Assembly: GCF_902635505.1 (NCBI RefSeq)
Contig: NC_045427.1
Location: 593,731,665 to 593,795,664, forward strand
From: Sarcophilus harrisii
Taxonomy: Eukaryota > Chordata > Mammalia > Dasyuromorphia > Dasyuridae
Direction: 5' to 3'
DNA length: 64,000 bases
Positions 42,051-55,030 of the stretch are shown here, piece after piece. The number at the start of each line of letters is the position of its first letter. Position 1 is the stretch's first letter. The position numbers were made by a program, and so were the translations under genes. Below the pieces are notes generated by a model. It was given only the letters and a program-made list of their open reading frames with translations. It was not told the DNA's origin and did not search any database.

Positions 42051-42871
42051 TCGTTTCTGGGCCTTTAATGAAGTTAAAGCGAAACCCAGAGGAGTGAAGG
42101 CGGCAAAAGTTGAGAGCCTAAATTAGCAAGCTAGTGATTGATGAGAGAGACAGTTCATACACAGGAACGCGAGCTCCTTTTTTGATCCCATAGTGTAGTT
42201 AGGGAATGTTGGATGAACAGATTATGATCAAAACGCGGACTGAAAATGTGAGTGGGTTTCAGATGGAGGAATGATGTCAGCCATAGGGGAGAGAGGAAGG
42301 AGATAATTTTTTCTGAAGTTGAATATTAGTGTTGAGAAAATTGGATTTAAGGTAAATTTTAGATGCCGTTGATGGACAGAATGAATAATTTGAGATGACA
42401 TGGAAACTGAGGGGAGCCACTGGCATATTTATGAGTGAAATGGAAAAATGCATTTCATTGTGTTAATCTATTTAAGATCATCCAAGAGGGGACCAACCTT
42501 AAGACAGACGCTTTGTAGACAATTCTATTGTTTTTTCCCACTGAAGTTTTTCATTATAAAGTCCATAAATTTAACTACAGGAAATTCACGTTTAATACAA
42601 ATGATTTGCACCTTTCCTTTCTATAGAAAATCACTTTGTGGTCTTAGCCAGCCCATCTAGTTTCTCAACATTTCAATTTCTTCATCTACACAATTAAAGA
42701 TTTATTTTAGATGAATGCTGAGGTCCTTTCCTGTTAGAATTCAGAAATCCTTAGTACAACAATTCCATTACATTCTTATTTAGGGATACTGTATTGGTTA
42801 TATGATAATTTGTAAAATTTCAGCTGTATGATTAGCAACGTATTTGGCTAAAAACACATCAAATATCTCTT
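42051..42871. other. Upstream flank beyond the CpG island, nothing recognised
   Basis: GC content drops here to the AT-rich background. There is no element or coding signal. By human synteny this would be SHLD2 intron 1. Confidence 0.45.
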
Positions 42872-42888
42872 GAAAGTCTTTCCCTTCA

Positions 42889-43423
42889 CCTGGAGAGACT
42901 TACATGAACTGATGCTGAGTGAAATGAGCAGGACCAGGAGATCATTATATACCTCAACAACAATACTATATGATGACCAGTTCTGATGGACCTGACCATC
43001 CTCAGCAATGAGATCAACCAAATCATTTCCAATGGAGCAGTAATGAACTGAACCAGCTACGCCCAGAGAAAGAACTCTGGGAGATGACTAAAAACCATTA
43101 CATTGAATTCCCAATCCCTATATTTATGCCCACCTGCATTTTTGATTTCCTTCACAAGCTAATTGTACAATATTTCAGAGTCTGATTCTTTTTGTACAGC
43201 AAAATAACGTTTTGGTCATGTATACTTATTGTGTATCTAATTTATATTTTAATATATTTAACATCTACTGGTCATCCTGCCATTTAGGGGAGGGGGTGGG
43301 GGGTGTAAGAGGTGAAAACTTGGAACAAGAGGTTGCAATTGTTAATGCTGTAAAGTTACCCATGTATATATCCTGTAAATAAAAGGCTATTAAATTAAAA
43401 AAAAAAAAAAAAAAAAAAAGAAA
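42889..43423 (+). repeat. 5'-truncated LINE-1 insertion with intact target duplication
   Basis: A 535-bp LINE-1 3' end with all landmarks: GATGCTGAGTGAAATGAGCA, TTTTGTACAGCAAAATAACG, GTCATCCTGCCATTTAGGGG and TGTAAATAAAAGGCTATTAA, then a long poly(A). It is flanked by a perfect 17-bp repeat, GAAAGTCTTTCCCTTCA (42872-42888 and 43424-43440). Confidence 0.95.
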
Positions 43424-43774
43424 GAAAGTCTTTCCCTTCAGTTTATTTGCATTCTTCTCATATTTATAAATGTTATACAATCTTTGATACCAAAATAGCA
43501 TTAATTTTGTATTTTTGCTTCTTAAAAGAAAGATTTTCTCATAGAACTAGATAAGTTCTTCCTTAGTTGTAAATTAGGCATCTTAGAAGTACAATGATTT
43601 ATGTCATTATTAATCTAACAAATACTAAATCATCAACTTATATGCATTATATTAGTATTTTACCCAGCAAAAATGTGCATTACAAACTCTTTAATTTTAA
43701 CAGTATTCTCAAAATGTTGCTAAGTGGTACTTTGCCTAACTGATTTAGATTAGCCACTGATCTCATAATCAAGC

Positions 43775-43995
43775 ACTTATTAAGTAGCTCTTCTAAACAC
43801 AGTGGAGACACAAGTTTAAGAATGAAACAATCCATACCCTCAAGAATCTTACATGATTAAGCGAATAAGTACATAAAGAAATATGCATTTGAATTGTCAT
43901 AATCCATATAAGGAGAATAAATACAAAATAGTTAAATGGAAAGTGGCTGAAGAGGAAGCACAAGCTCCAGAAGTTGGGGGGAAATCTAGAAAGGC
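43775..43995 (-). repeat. L3/CR1-like LINE 3' fragment
   Basis: Begins AATCAAGCACTTATTAAGTA and continues with ATACCCTCAAGAATCTTACA, the order seen at the 3' end of L3-type elements in reverse. Confidence 0.45.
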
Positions 43996-44089
43996 CTTAT
44001 TTACAAATGTACTAGTGTTATTGACAACTTTTTTATAAGTGCAATTATATATTGGTTAAGAACTACCATCATTTGTTAAAGAAATTTCC

Positions 44090-44330
44090 TTATTGATCCG
44101 ATTTTTCTTGTGCAGCAAAATAACTACAAATATGTATACGTATATTGAATTTAACATATATTTTAACACATTTCATATGTATTGGACCAATCTAGGGGAG
44201 AGGGGGTTAGGGGAAGGAGGGGATAATTTGTAACCAGAAGGCTTTGCAAAGGGTCAATGTTGAAAAATTACACATGCCTATGTTTTGTAAATAAAAATCT
44301 TTAATAAAAATAAGTAAATAAAAAGAAATA
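44090..44330 (+). repeat. LINE-1 3' end
   Basis: TTGTGCAGCAAAATAACTAC, CAATCTAGGGGAGAGGGGG, GGGTCAATGTTGAAAAATTA and TTTTGTAAATAAAAATC. No target duplication was found. Confidence 0.75.
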
Positions 44331-44442
44331 TCTTTTCATTTTTAGTGAAATATATACTAAATATCAACTGATAAATCTTGGGTAGAAATCCTACTTATGA
44401 TCTGAAAGTTAAGGTAAGAATTTCCTTTCACTTGATTATTGT

Positions 44443-44471
44443 GTGTGTGTATGTGTGTGTGTGTGTGTGTA
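44443..44471. repeat. (TG)n microsatellite
   Basis: TG repeats broken once by TATG. Confidence 0.9.
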
Positions 44472-44601
44472 CATTTGACTTACAATTTATATTTTTGTAA
44501 TTTATTTTAAAAGGTAAAGTCATATAAATGAATGATATAAACTAGAAATGTATAATAGCTTTGTACTTAAAATGTAATGTTTTTTAATAGGGTAGTCAGT
44601 A

Positions 44602-45341
44602 TGATGTTATTTGAGCACCAACATGATGTACTTGGTGTAGACACCAGATGATGGTACCCACCATAAGTTGGGGTTCGGTCATGTGAAGAATTCAAGTGAC
44701 CATTCTCCTTGGCAGAAGATAGATTTATTTAGGGAATAGGTTACAGACAAAAATGAAGAAATTCAATAGACACTGGGAATGGTAAATATGAATTTACTCG
44801 AGTGGCAGAGCATATGAAAGACCAGTTTCTCAGTAAAATTCACAATTACCCAGGAGAAAGGGAGCACCCCATGAACTTGGGGCAAGCCCTTAGCTGGTGG
44901 GCTAAATCCTGAAAGAGATATAGCACCCCAAAAGAGCTATAAGGAGTAAGAGTGGGATCAGGAAGCATGGTGGAGTTAGGGAAGATACCACATGGCTTGG
45001 GGGGAGGGGGGGAAGGAAAAGATATCACAAGGCCGGGTGCTGTGGAGGACTGACCCAAAGAAGGCAGCAGCCATAGGATGGCCCATAGATTTTAGGGAAA
45101 ACTTAACCTCAGGGACATTATTGGGATTTCTGACAGGATATGTCAAGGTGAGACTGCTGGAGACCTCTACAGAGGGTGGGTCTCAGGGGTTTGACAAAAC
45201 TTGGATTTCACATTGGAAGATGTCCCCAACAGGTAGGACATTGGAGCTAAAGTTATCTCTATCAGAGTCTTCTCCCTGTCTGCCTCAGGGATTAATTTTT
45301 ATCAATTCCTCTGCTAACCACACCTAACATTGAAGATCTCA
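44602..45341 (-). mobile_element. LTR of family A, left copy (fossil)
   Basis: Starts TGATGTTATTTGAGCACC on the plus strand and ends GAAGATCTCA. Shares all internal blocks with 47928-48670. Confidence 0.85.
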
Positions 45342-47927
45342 TCTTTAACCTACTATTTTAATTTGTTACAGAAACAGAAACTTTTGAAAAGTGGGTGAGG
45401 GGTCTGTAAAGAGAAGGGCATTTGTCAGACCAACTGAAATTTTAGGGGCCAAATCCTGGAACACTTGCTAAGTAGTGTCCAGAAACAGGGAGTGAAATAC
45501 TGTGGTCTCTGAGGTTGGAGTGTTACAGAGATGAACTCAAGTCAAAGTTTAGTGATATAGGGGTACAAAGTTAGTTACCAGAGCCACAGTAACAGAGATT
45601 AGTACAGTCAGTTTGCACTTTACTGGGGGCCCACTCAGACTCTGGGGTAGCATTTTTTCTGGGGTCTCTTTGCCCCAGCCATCAGTTGGGAAATAGAACC
45701 TTGGGGGTTTTGGCATGATAGCATGACTTTATGTTTGGGTACAGTAATGGTGGGGTTTCCAGATCTCCCCACTTAGGATGGGTTAATCAAAAGTCTTTTG
45801 CCTGGAGATCAAGTGGAGTAAGAAGGCTAATGCAGGTTTTTTGTTGCTGCATCAGCAAATCAATTTCCTATGGTTTTGTTTGTGCATATCAATTAAGTTA
45901 TAAGAAAATGTTTGTGTCATGGACTCACAGGACACATAGATGTTATTAGCTTAAATAGAATTGACTTTTTTACATGGATGTAACAAAAACTCTTTAAGTT
46001 ACATTAAAAAAAAACTACTAAAATTCTCTACTTTAAGTTACAATGCATAGAATAACAGCTGCATCTCACAATCTAAAGACTGCATCCAGTAGCTAAATGT
46101 TCTTACATTTTGAAAGGTTTAGAGGCCTTATACAAATATGTTTCTAATATGATATATCTCTAGTAACAGACAAATGACTGTACCAAATATTCACCTACCT
46201 AGTGCAGGAAAACAGTCATTTACTTAATGACTGCACATGTTCACATGGAAAACGGGAATATTTTATACTTGCATTTTGCTCATAGCTTTTAAATTGACCA
46301 CTTGCTCTGAATATAGAGATTTGCTATAAGAGAAAAAAAGGGACAGAACAAAGCATCATTAGCTGTTTGACTTCAGGTGTGAAAATCACAGATGAATTCC
46401 GCCCCCTTGCCAGACTCAGGAATAGGAGAGAATAATTCCTATGGAAAGGAACATGATTTTGGGAATCATATTAGAAGGGTCTGACCTCAAGTAGAGCTCA
46501 AAAAAAACGATCCTTCAAACTCCCTTTTATCCAGATGAAAAAACATTCACTTTCTGAGGTTCTGTGGCATTTCTCCAGGATGGTAGGTTTTCTGATTTAT
46601 TGGTTCATATCCATACCTGGATTCAAATATAAGAAATACTAGTTATAATACCAGAAAAAATTTCTCTCAAATAGTCCAGTCTGATATCAGAGGCTTTAGA
46701 TCTTAAAAAAAAAAAAAAAAAGAAAAAAAAAAAGCTTGCAATCATTGTGCCTAAAACTATCTCAGGGCTGATTTGATGAGTAAACAATGAGATTGATGAT
46801 GCATTCAATAAATATCAGCTAAATTGCTGAATGGGTTTTGAAATAACCATTTTCAGAAAATTTGCAGTTAACCAGAAATCTAACAAACCTTGATATAGCA
46901 TTGTATCTAAGAGTTACAGAAAATTTTACTCTTAAACTTGAAAAATGAAAAACTTGAAAAAAAGTTTACACAAACTTGAAAAATAAAAAACAAATATTCA
47001 CTTATAAAAATATCTTGTAAATATAGGCTGACGAGGAGTTTTAAAGTGCCAGAGCCCCCTTTTTTCAGATGGATAGCTTGGTGAAAGACTAGTGCTAAAT
47101 TCCACAAAATGGATAGAGGATTAACAGCTGTCCTGTTGTCCTACCCTGTAGGACAGGGCCCAGAGAAGGATTTTAGGACTTGGGAAGTTGGGGACACAGA
47201 AGGTCCCTATGTAGAGAGAAACTGAGGCTGGATTTAACCACAAGGGCGGGGATCTTAACCAACCCAGGGTTGGTCTAATCAGGACAGTCTTGAACAAGGA
47301 ATTTTTCCTCAAGGGAGAGAAGATTAACTTAAGAAAAACACAGGTTAGTTTGAACACAAAGACTAGGCCAACTGACACAGGCAGACACAGAACCACAGAG
47401 ACAGGAACAATACAGAAAGCACACTTTTTAATCTTAAGTGGCCAGGTATTACACTAGTTCCCTTCACAGTATTAAGAACATAAACCCCTAAAAGTCCCCA
47501 AATAATCCTATACTCTAGCATCCTCTCCCACTCCTATCCTAGCCTCATAACCATCGTCCACAGATTTAGTGTTCCAGAAAAGTAGGCTCCTCATCAAAAA
47601 TGGCCAAAAATGGCCAAAAGGCTTGATTCAGGGCATCCCCTGTATAAGTCCAAGCAGTGACCTCCAGTTTTGCTAAGTGATCAACAAGGCTTGGAGTAAA
47701 AAACACTGGGTCTCCCCTAAAAAGCTCCCATTACCTGAAGGAATGAGATTTTAAATAATTTAGGTAAAGGAGAAGGCCAGTGGATTTCAAAGCACCAAGT
47801 GTTTGCTGGGCTTCTGGTCATTCCCTACCTTAGTTGAAAAGCAGGAACTGAGGGACAGAAAAAATATTGGGGTACACATAGCTTTACCTTTTGACGAGAA
47901 GAAGGCCAAGGATTTTGAACATCAGAC

Positions 47928-48670
47928 TGATGTGGTTTGAGCACCAGCATTATGTAGTTGATGTAGACACCAGATGATAGTAGAAACTAAAACTTGGAGT
48001 TCAGTCATGAAGAATTCACAATGGCCATTCTCTTTGGCAAAAGGTAGATTTATTTAGGGAAGAAGTTACAGACAAAATGAAGGGGTACAATAGATGTTGG
48101 GAATGGTGAATATGAAATAGAGTTGGAGAGCATTTGAAAGACCCAGTGCCTTGGTGCAACTCATAATTATCCAATAGAAAGGGAGCACCCCATGATGTTG
48201 GGACGTACCCTTAGCTGGGAGGCTAAATCCTGAAAGGGACATAGCACCCCAAAAGAGTTAGCTGTAAGGAGGAGGAGTGGGGTAGGGAAGCATGGTGGAT
48301 TTAGGGGAGATACCATGTGTCATGGGGGACAATAAAGAGAAAGATACCATGAGGCAGAGTGCCATAGAGGCCTGACCCAAAGGAGTCAGAAGCCATGGGA
48401 TGGCCCAAAGATTTCATAAGGAAAATTTAATTTCAGGGACATGCCTGTGGCATTTCTGACAGGACATGGCAAGGTGAGGCTATCCAAAACCCCTACAGAG
48501 GGTGGGTCTCAGAGTTGACAAAACTTGGATTTCAGACTGAACCACCTCCCCAGGGGGGTGGAATGCTGGAGCTAAACTGATCTCTTATCAGAGCCTTCTC
48601 CCTGTCTGCCTCAGGGATTAATTTTTATCAATTCCTCTGCTGACCACACCTAATATTGAAGACCTCTTCA
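47928..48670 (-). mobile_element. LTR of family A, right copy (fossil)
   Basis: Starts TGATGTGGTTTGAGCACC on the plus strand and ends near GAAGACCTCTTCA. Nearly the same length as its left partner. Confidence 0.85.
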
Positions 48671-48674
48671 AGTA

Positions 48675-49689
48675 CATTTTAAAGAAAGTTCATTAAAAGA
48701 AAAGTTTTATGTCCAAGTCAATATTTCTTTATAGCTATAGCCTATACAAAAAGAAATATTAGTTATAAATGTTTCAAGCTACATATTAATCCAAACTGAA
48801 AAAATATTTTAAGGATTTGTTTTATTTAATTTCATTCAACCAGCATTTATTGAAAGAAATAAACTGTTAGCTATACCTAGAGATTCAACCAAATTAAAAA
48901 ACAGAAGTCTCATTAAAAAATAGCCTTTTATTTAAGATTGAAGAAAACTATATCTTCTTTATCAGTCATTTCATAAATTAGCTCCTATTAAGATTTTATC
49001 AACTGAGAGAAAGAGAAATGGGATGAGTTTTTCTTGAGAACTATTCAGTCTTTTTTTTTTAACAGTAAAATCACTGGGGAAAGGGAGGTACTGAAGGAGA
49101 CAGTCAGTCCATTTATATAATAATAGCAAACATCTCACCAAATGGAGTCAGTTATGTTCTCCCCAAACACCGCTTTTGACAAGGATAAGGCACTCAGAGG
49201 AAGACTCTTATGTTAAGAAGGACTAGGAAAGGCTTCTTCTTCTTTTTTTCTTTTTGATGGTTTTAAAAATTTTTTATTTTTAACATATTGTATTCATAAC
49301 TGTCCATCTTTTCTTTGCTCACTTTTGTTCTCTGCTGTGCACTTTTTACTTTATTCTTTTTTCCTTCTCCCCATGCTCTCTCAGGTAGGCTGCAGTTAAA
49401 CTCAAATATGTTTATGTAAGTATGTATATATACATATATACACATATGTATGTTTATATAGGCACACACACATATATCTAAAATGTTTAGCATATAATAT
49501 AGATTTCTGTCTTGATTGAATCTTTTTAAAATTTAATTTTGAGATCAATGATTACTAATCCTAATGTTTTTTCCTGATAAATTTTACTCCTGTTCATTGT
49601 TATTATTTTGTGTATATCTCTTATTTCTTATCTCTGCTAACTCTTCTACTTTTACCCATTAATTTGCCTTAGCAAAGGCTTCTTATACA
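48675..49689. other. AT-rich spacer with possible LINE-1 relic
   Basis: 49260-49680 is T-rich on the plus strand and may be a reversed LINE-1 piece. An AT/AC-rich alternating stretch lies at 49410-49482. Nothing coding. Confidence 0.4.
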
Positions 49690-52150
49690 AGGTAAGATTT
49701 TAGGTGGAACTTGAAGAAAACCAGAGAGGCTAAGAGGCATTAAACAAGGAAAGAATGAGTTCAGGCTTGGAGGACACAAAGTGCCTGGAGCAAAGACTTG
49801 GAATTTGATGTATGAGTAGCTACAAGAAGTAAAGTCAGGGGAACACAGAGAATGTGGGGAAGAGGGGAAGTAAGGTGTAAGAAGAATGGAAAGACAGGTA
49901 AGCCTGATTATGAAGGGCTCTGACTATCAACAGGATTTTATATATAAATCCTGCAAGATAAGGAGCCACTAAAGTATTTATGGAGTTGGGGGGCTGCATT
50001 TTAGTTTGACAACTGAGTAGAGGACAGACTGAAGGTGGGGAGAAACTAGAGGCAGGGAGACCAGTCCATGTATGAGGAGGCAAGGGGACCTGTACCAGGA
50101 TAGTGTCAGGAGAGGAAAAAAACTGTACAGAGCTTGACCTCAAACATCTGTCACAGGTGGCAGGAGGATAGTAGTACCCAAAACAGTCATGGGGAAATTA
50201 GGAGGGGAAGAGGAGAACAAAGATACATATTTCAGTTTTACCCATTTCATTTTAAGATGTTTGAGATGTTCAGTGGATAGCTGGAAATATAAGACCAAAG
50301 TTCAGGAAGAGAAGTTAAGGCTGAATAAATAGATCTGAGAATCAACCATGTTGAGATGCTATAGGAGTTGATGAGATTACCAAACAAAATAGTTAAATAT
50401 AGAAGAGGGCCCAGAACAAAGCCTTGGAGGTCACAGACTATTTGTGGGTATGTCCTGGATAAAGATTCAGCAGAGGAAACTGAGAAGGGGGAGACAGAGT
50501 TAAGGTGGCAGAGTGAGAAGAAGCAATTGAATTTAGCTTGCTGCTATCCCTTCTCTACAACAATCTAGAAAATTCTCCAATCCATATTTTAATTGGGAAA
50601 GTACAGAAATGGGATCCACAAGGAAGAGTCCATATAAGGGAGAAAAACAGGAGAAAAAATGAGACAAGATTTTACAAGGATGAATGTTGAAAACTGTCTT
50701 TGCATAGATTTTGAAAATAAAAAGCTACTATTAAAAAAAGGAGAAGCATCAAGTCTAGACAAGCACAAAAATGAGGAGAGAGGGAAAGGGATGGATTGAA
50801 GTTACTTTGAGGATGGGAGTGTGTTTATAGTCAGTCCCTTGGGCAGCCGCCTGCAAATTGGGGGGATTGAAAGTCAGAGAGTGGGGATAATAGAAGGGAC
50901 ACAGTGGATTCCCCCATGTGTAGAGAGGTTTGCCTTGGTGAAGGAGAGTTGCCACCTCAGGTGACCTCAGGGAAGAAGAATGGAGAAGGCTGCTTGCCCC
51001 GGAGTGGTATCCTTGTCCCCAGTGAAATAGAGGCCCAGGTTCTCAGCTGGGCAGGAAGAGGGCTGCCTCAGGAGAGGGATAGTCAGGGAGGTGTAAACGA
51101 ATTGACTTCCCCTCGTGAGGTGACATGGCTTGTAGAGGATCAGTGAACACTGTTTTGTGATTTTGGAGTGAAGGCTGCAGATGGTGGGAGTAATTTAAGG
51201 CTGAGGCTTGGCAGGACAAGAGCTTCCATAAGTCAGGGGAGCAGGTGACTGGTAACTTGAGAAGAGAACAGTATAGAGTTGGACTGGTTTATCAGAGGGT
51301 CAAAGGAGGGAAGGGAAGGGAGTGAAGCTAATGCAGGGATGATGGCCTGACCAAAAAAATTGAGGGTTGGAGGAATTGGAGGTCGCAATAAGGATGAGGA
51401 AGGGGATTTAGGAACAATAGTAAAAATAAGTTAATTTCAAAGTTTATCAAAGTGAAGCAGAACATTTGTAAGTATGATGCCAAGGTGAAGGGTATGACCA
51501 TCTCAGTGTGGAACTAAGTGGAGGCAGAAGAATAGTTTGGGTCTTGGGGTATTTGAGGAAATATCAGTATGAAAATACCAGGATGAGAGTTGGGGTGGGC
51601 AGAAAGACTGAGCCCCTCTGAATTCATTAAGGAAGAGGGTCCTGAGGCAGCAGACTACCCCAGTCTGGACTGGGGCTGGAGAATCAGTGTTTGAGGATTA
51701 AATTGTGAGTGGTGGTGAAGAGGGAGAATCTGAAGAGAGCAAAGAGTGTTCTCACCCCACATGCACTAGTGAGCAAGCCAGTGGCTAAGTGTGTGAAAGG
51801 TGTCAGGGCTGGAAAAGAGTAGCAAATGTTGAGGGAGAGAAGGAGCAAAAGAAGAGGTTTAAGGTGGAAATTAGTTCCCTGTACAACAGGTATTAGAAAA
51901 CACAGTGGAAGGGTAGACAGGGTTGGGTGAGAAATGGCATTAAAGGATGTCATTGGGTCTTGGGTTGAAAATGTTTCAATATGGAGAGGAGGGTTGGGAA
52001 TAAAAAATCTGAAGAATGAGTTCAGATAGTTGTTATGATGGGAGGGCAATGTACATTGCTACAGAAACAGGGTGCCCTTGAGTGTAATGCAATGGCTTAG
52101 CAGGGCAGTATTGGTATTGGCCAGAATCAGCTTGGATGAAGGGCTTCAAA
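49690..52150 (-). repeat. L3/CR1-type LINE relic and adjoining unclassified repeat
   Basis: 49690-50560 reads as a reversed L3/CR1 LINE (TTAGGTGGAACTTGAAGAAA, ATGAAGGGCTCTGACTATCA, AGAGGCAGGGAGACCAG, TGAGATGCTATAGGAGTTGA, AGAGGGCCCAGAACAAAGCC). 50750-52150 is a purine-rich block in the same style that may be its upstream part. A LINE-1 tip interrupts it at 50640-50745. Confidence 0.5.
50640..50745 (+). repeat. LINE-1 3' tip inside an L3/CR1 relic
   Basis: GACAAGATTTTACAAGGATG, AATGTTGAAAACTGTC and AATAAAAAGCTACTATTAAA. Confidence 0.6.
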
Positions 52151-52339
52151 TGCCAACCAGAGGCCACTCCTGGAGCTTCTCAGCATCATCTCAGGCTCAG
52201 CTACCACTCATAGGCTCTGTCTGCCCCTCAGCTGGGTTTCTACCCTGCTTTCCACTATCCATTCTCTTTCCTCACATTGAGATACTGTGACATAAGGCAT
52301 GATACTGTTCACTGTTCAGCTGATCAGCATTGTCTGAAA

Positions 52340-52510
52340 TTGGAATAGTAAGCATTATTTTAAAAGCTTGTGAAGTGCTTTACATCAGTTATTTCCATTG
52401 ACCTTCAATACAGTCTTGTGACAAAAGTACTCTAGGTGTAGGTATGGTATTATCCTTACAGATAAGGAAACTGAATCTGAGGTATAACTAAGTGTTAAAA
52501 TCCTTACAAA
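52340..52510 (+). repeat. MIR-like CORE-SINE
   Basis: GTGAAGTGCTTTACATCAGT, then CAATACAGTCTTGTGAC, a TATTATCC word and GATAAGGAAACTGAATCTGA follow the MIR core order. Confidence 0.6.
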
Positions 52511-52559
52511 GTGATAAGTCACTTGCCTAATTTAGCATGGTACTTAGCAAATTCTCTAG

Positions 52560-52715
52560 CTTACTAATGTATTTAAGTACTCAATGGAGTTCACACTTTT
52601 GGGAGATTTCACTAGGCAGTATTCAGTATGAGATACACAAGTCAGAAACCACAATCCCACTCTCTCAGAGGAGGAGTCAACCTTTGAGTTCACACCTCCA
52701 AGAGACAGGTAACTA
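52560..52715 (+). mobile_element. LTR fragment, same family as the 60.6-kb LTR (fossil)
   Basis: Shares ATTTAAGTACTCAATGGAGT, TCACACTT and GAGGAGTCAACCTTTG with 60660-60760. Partial copy only. Confidence 0.55.
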
Positions 52716-52817
52716 ATACCTAATTGATTGATTTTCTTGGTAACAAGTGGTATCCAAGTGAGACTCTGAAACATCTTAAATATGTGCTTTCTGACAGGAG
52801 TTCCCCTGACATTAAAT

Positions 52818-53019
52818 GTTGTTGTTGTTGTTTTTTAATGTTTTATTTATATATATTAATAGCTTTTTATTTACAAGTTATATGCATGGGTAATTTTACA
52901 GCATTGACAGTTGCCAAACCTTTGTTCCAATTTTCCCTTCTTTCCCCACCCCTCCCTAGATGGCCTATACATGTTAAATATATTGAGTATAAATTACAAT
53001 ACAAAATAAGTATACATGG
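52818..53019 (-). repeat. LINE-1 3' end, reverse
   Basis: TAATAGCTTTTTATTTACAA, TATGCATGGGTAATTTTACA, GCATTGACAGTTGCCAAACC and CCTCCCTAGATGGCC. Flanked by CATTAAAT at 52810-52817 and 53020-53027. Confidence 0.85.
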
Positions 53020-53124
53020 CATTAAATATTAAAGAGAAATCTTCAGCTTCTCCTGCTAAATTTGTGGCTTAATCATGAGAACTTAGACCTCCAACACTCT
53101 AGTTTTCTTCATAAACAACCAGAC

Positions 53125-53421
53125 TAACTTCACTATGCATTCTACCCCATTTCTCCTTCCTGTAACCAACTAACTCTTTTGGTTCTAAGGAACTTGCCCT
53201 TTCCATCATTATTATTATTTCTCCCACTCTGCTTCCTATTTCACCATTCCCATTGTCATTGTATCCCTTCATTTTGTCTTAACCTCTTCCCTAAATAAAT
53301 CTAGATTTTGCCAAAAAGAATGATGTCATTGTGAATTCTTCACTGACCAAACCCTAAACTTTTAATGTCTACATCATCTGGTGTTTATATCAGCCATATT
53401 TTTGGTTTTCAAACCATGTCA
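53125..53421 (+). mobile_element. Partial LTR of family A (fossil)
   Basis: Right-hand part of the LTR: GTATCCCTTCATTTTGTCTT, CTTCCCTAAATAAATCTAGA, TTTTGCCAAAAAGAATGATG, then TTTCAAACCATGTCA at the end. Confidence 0.7.
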
Positions 53422-54599
53422 TTTAGTGCTACCCACATCATAAACCATATCAACATACATTTTGGTAGTTCTTTTACTTTCTTCTAGCAGTGTGAATTTA
53501 CTTTGTTCATTGCTTTTTATTCAATTAGATCTTTTGACAAAAGGTTTATCAATTAGTCTTTTCAAAAACCATTTCTATATGGGTTTTTGTTTGACTATAA
53601 AATGAGTCCAATTTTAGTATCTCTTCTTTTTGCCTATGCATGGAGGCAGCCAGAATGACAGCTAGGTAAATGGAGTGCTGACCAAATTTCAAATCGAGAC
53701 TGAAAAATTGGTCTCTCTGTAGAGCCAAAGTCATTTAACCTGATCTATTTCAATTTGTTTGTAAATTGAGATATTATTTACCTCCTAGATTATATGAGAT
53801 CAAAATAAAATATTTGTAATACTCTGCAAAATTTGCTTGCTATAAAAATATTTCTTGTTGTTATTTTTAGAGTTTATTTATTGGTGTATGATAAACTAGT
53901 AAAGATCTAAAAAATACCTTGAGACTTTACAAAACAAGATTGAGCTATAGGTAAAGAAAAGTTGCAGGTTTGGATTGTCTTGCATGAACATTTCTCCTCA
54001 TTTCCCATCCTCTCTTAATTTAACTTACTAACATACTATTTTTAAAACATTATAGACTTGGAATTCACATAAAGAATTCCTTTATAATACATTTTCTAGG
54101 AAATCTGAATTAAGAGTTTGTCTTTTCCACAAATATCGTTTGTTCAGGATGAAATCGACTTCTATATTTTGTTGTCTTACTCCCTGATTGATAACTTATG
54201 TTAATTAAGTCAATATCTAAAAGTAATAAATCCCACTTTTGTTTTTTCATTTTTTACTTGAATCTTATTGATGACACTTATTGTTAGGATTACTACACTT
54301 TGCTTCAATTATTAATAAATCCCAATTGTGCCTTTGTTTTTTATTTTTAATATTTTATCTTTACTACTTGACAAGTTCATATAAATATTTATGTGGTAAG
54401 AACTATACCTTCCTTCGGCATTTCTCAATCTTTTAATTATTAAGTGCCTTTTCTATTTATTAATGCATGTTTTAGGAATAAATTCCAAATTTTATCCAAT
54501 TCTTTACTACTCATTCTAAGATGGCAATACCAAGTTTAGTTAAATTGTAAAGTATAATTAGAGAGGTAGAACTAAGTATTCTGTCGAAAGCCATTTTCT
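53422..54599. other. AT-rich sequence, no recognised element
   Basis: A faint SINE-like trace lies near 53640-53830. No coding signal. Confidence 0.45.
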
Positions 54600-55030
54600 T
54601 CTATTAATATTTCTTATTGGAGAAATAAATGCATGGGAATTTACAGCATTGATCTATGTAGCAGAATTCTTAGTTATCTCAGATTCTTCCTCTCTTCCTC
54701 ATTTCTCCCATTGGAACCTATTTGTTATTCATTTAAGCAGTCCATAAATTATCATCAAAATATTGTTAGTTCATATGCAAACTCCATTCCTCTATTCACA
54801 GATCAGATTCATGATAAGTCTCCAGCTCTCTGTAAAATCGTGGTATTTCTAAGAAAATAATATTCCATAATATTTCTATACCACAATTTATTCAGCCATT
54901 CTCCAATTGATGGGCATCTACTCAGTTTCCAGTTTCTGGCCACTACAAAGAGGCTTGTCACAAACATTCTTGCACATACAGGTCCCTTTCCCTTCTTTAA
55001 GATCTCTTTGGGATAAAGACATTTTCTCTT
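54600..55030 (-). repeat. LINE-1 relic
   Basis: Reverse LINE-1 with AATATTCCATAATATTTCTA, TTCAGCCATTCTCCAATTGA, TGGGCATCTACTCAGTTTCC and GATCTCTTTGGGATAAAGAC. T/C-rich sequence to about 55760 may belong to it. Confidence 0.7.

Larger units (their letters stand above)
44602..48670 (-). mobile_element. Degraded short provirus of family A (fossil)
   Basis: Two family A LTRs in the same orientation, 44602-45341 (740 bp, the 3' LTR) and 47928-48670 (743 bp, the 5' LTR), enclose 2586 bp. The outer flanks share the 4-bp word AGTA (44598-44601 and 48671-48674), as expected for one insertion of a class I-like element. No recognisable protein domain survives in the internal part, which is broken and much shorter than a full provirus. 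A poly(A)-rich run near 46705-46732 suggests later retroposon input. Two independent solo LTRs are the alternative. Confidence 0.55.

Noticed and set aside
47600-47625. Tandem AAAAATGGCC units as a possible satellite
   Set aside because: Only two units; too short to mean more than local slippage.
49835-50143. 102-codon minus-strand frame
   Set aside because: Remnant of an L3/CR1 LINE, not a host gene.
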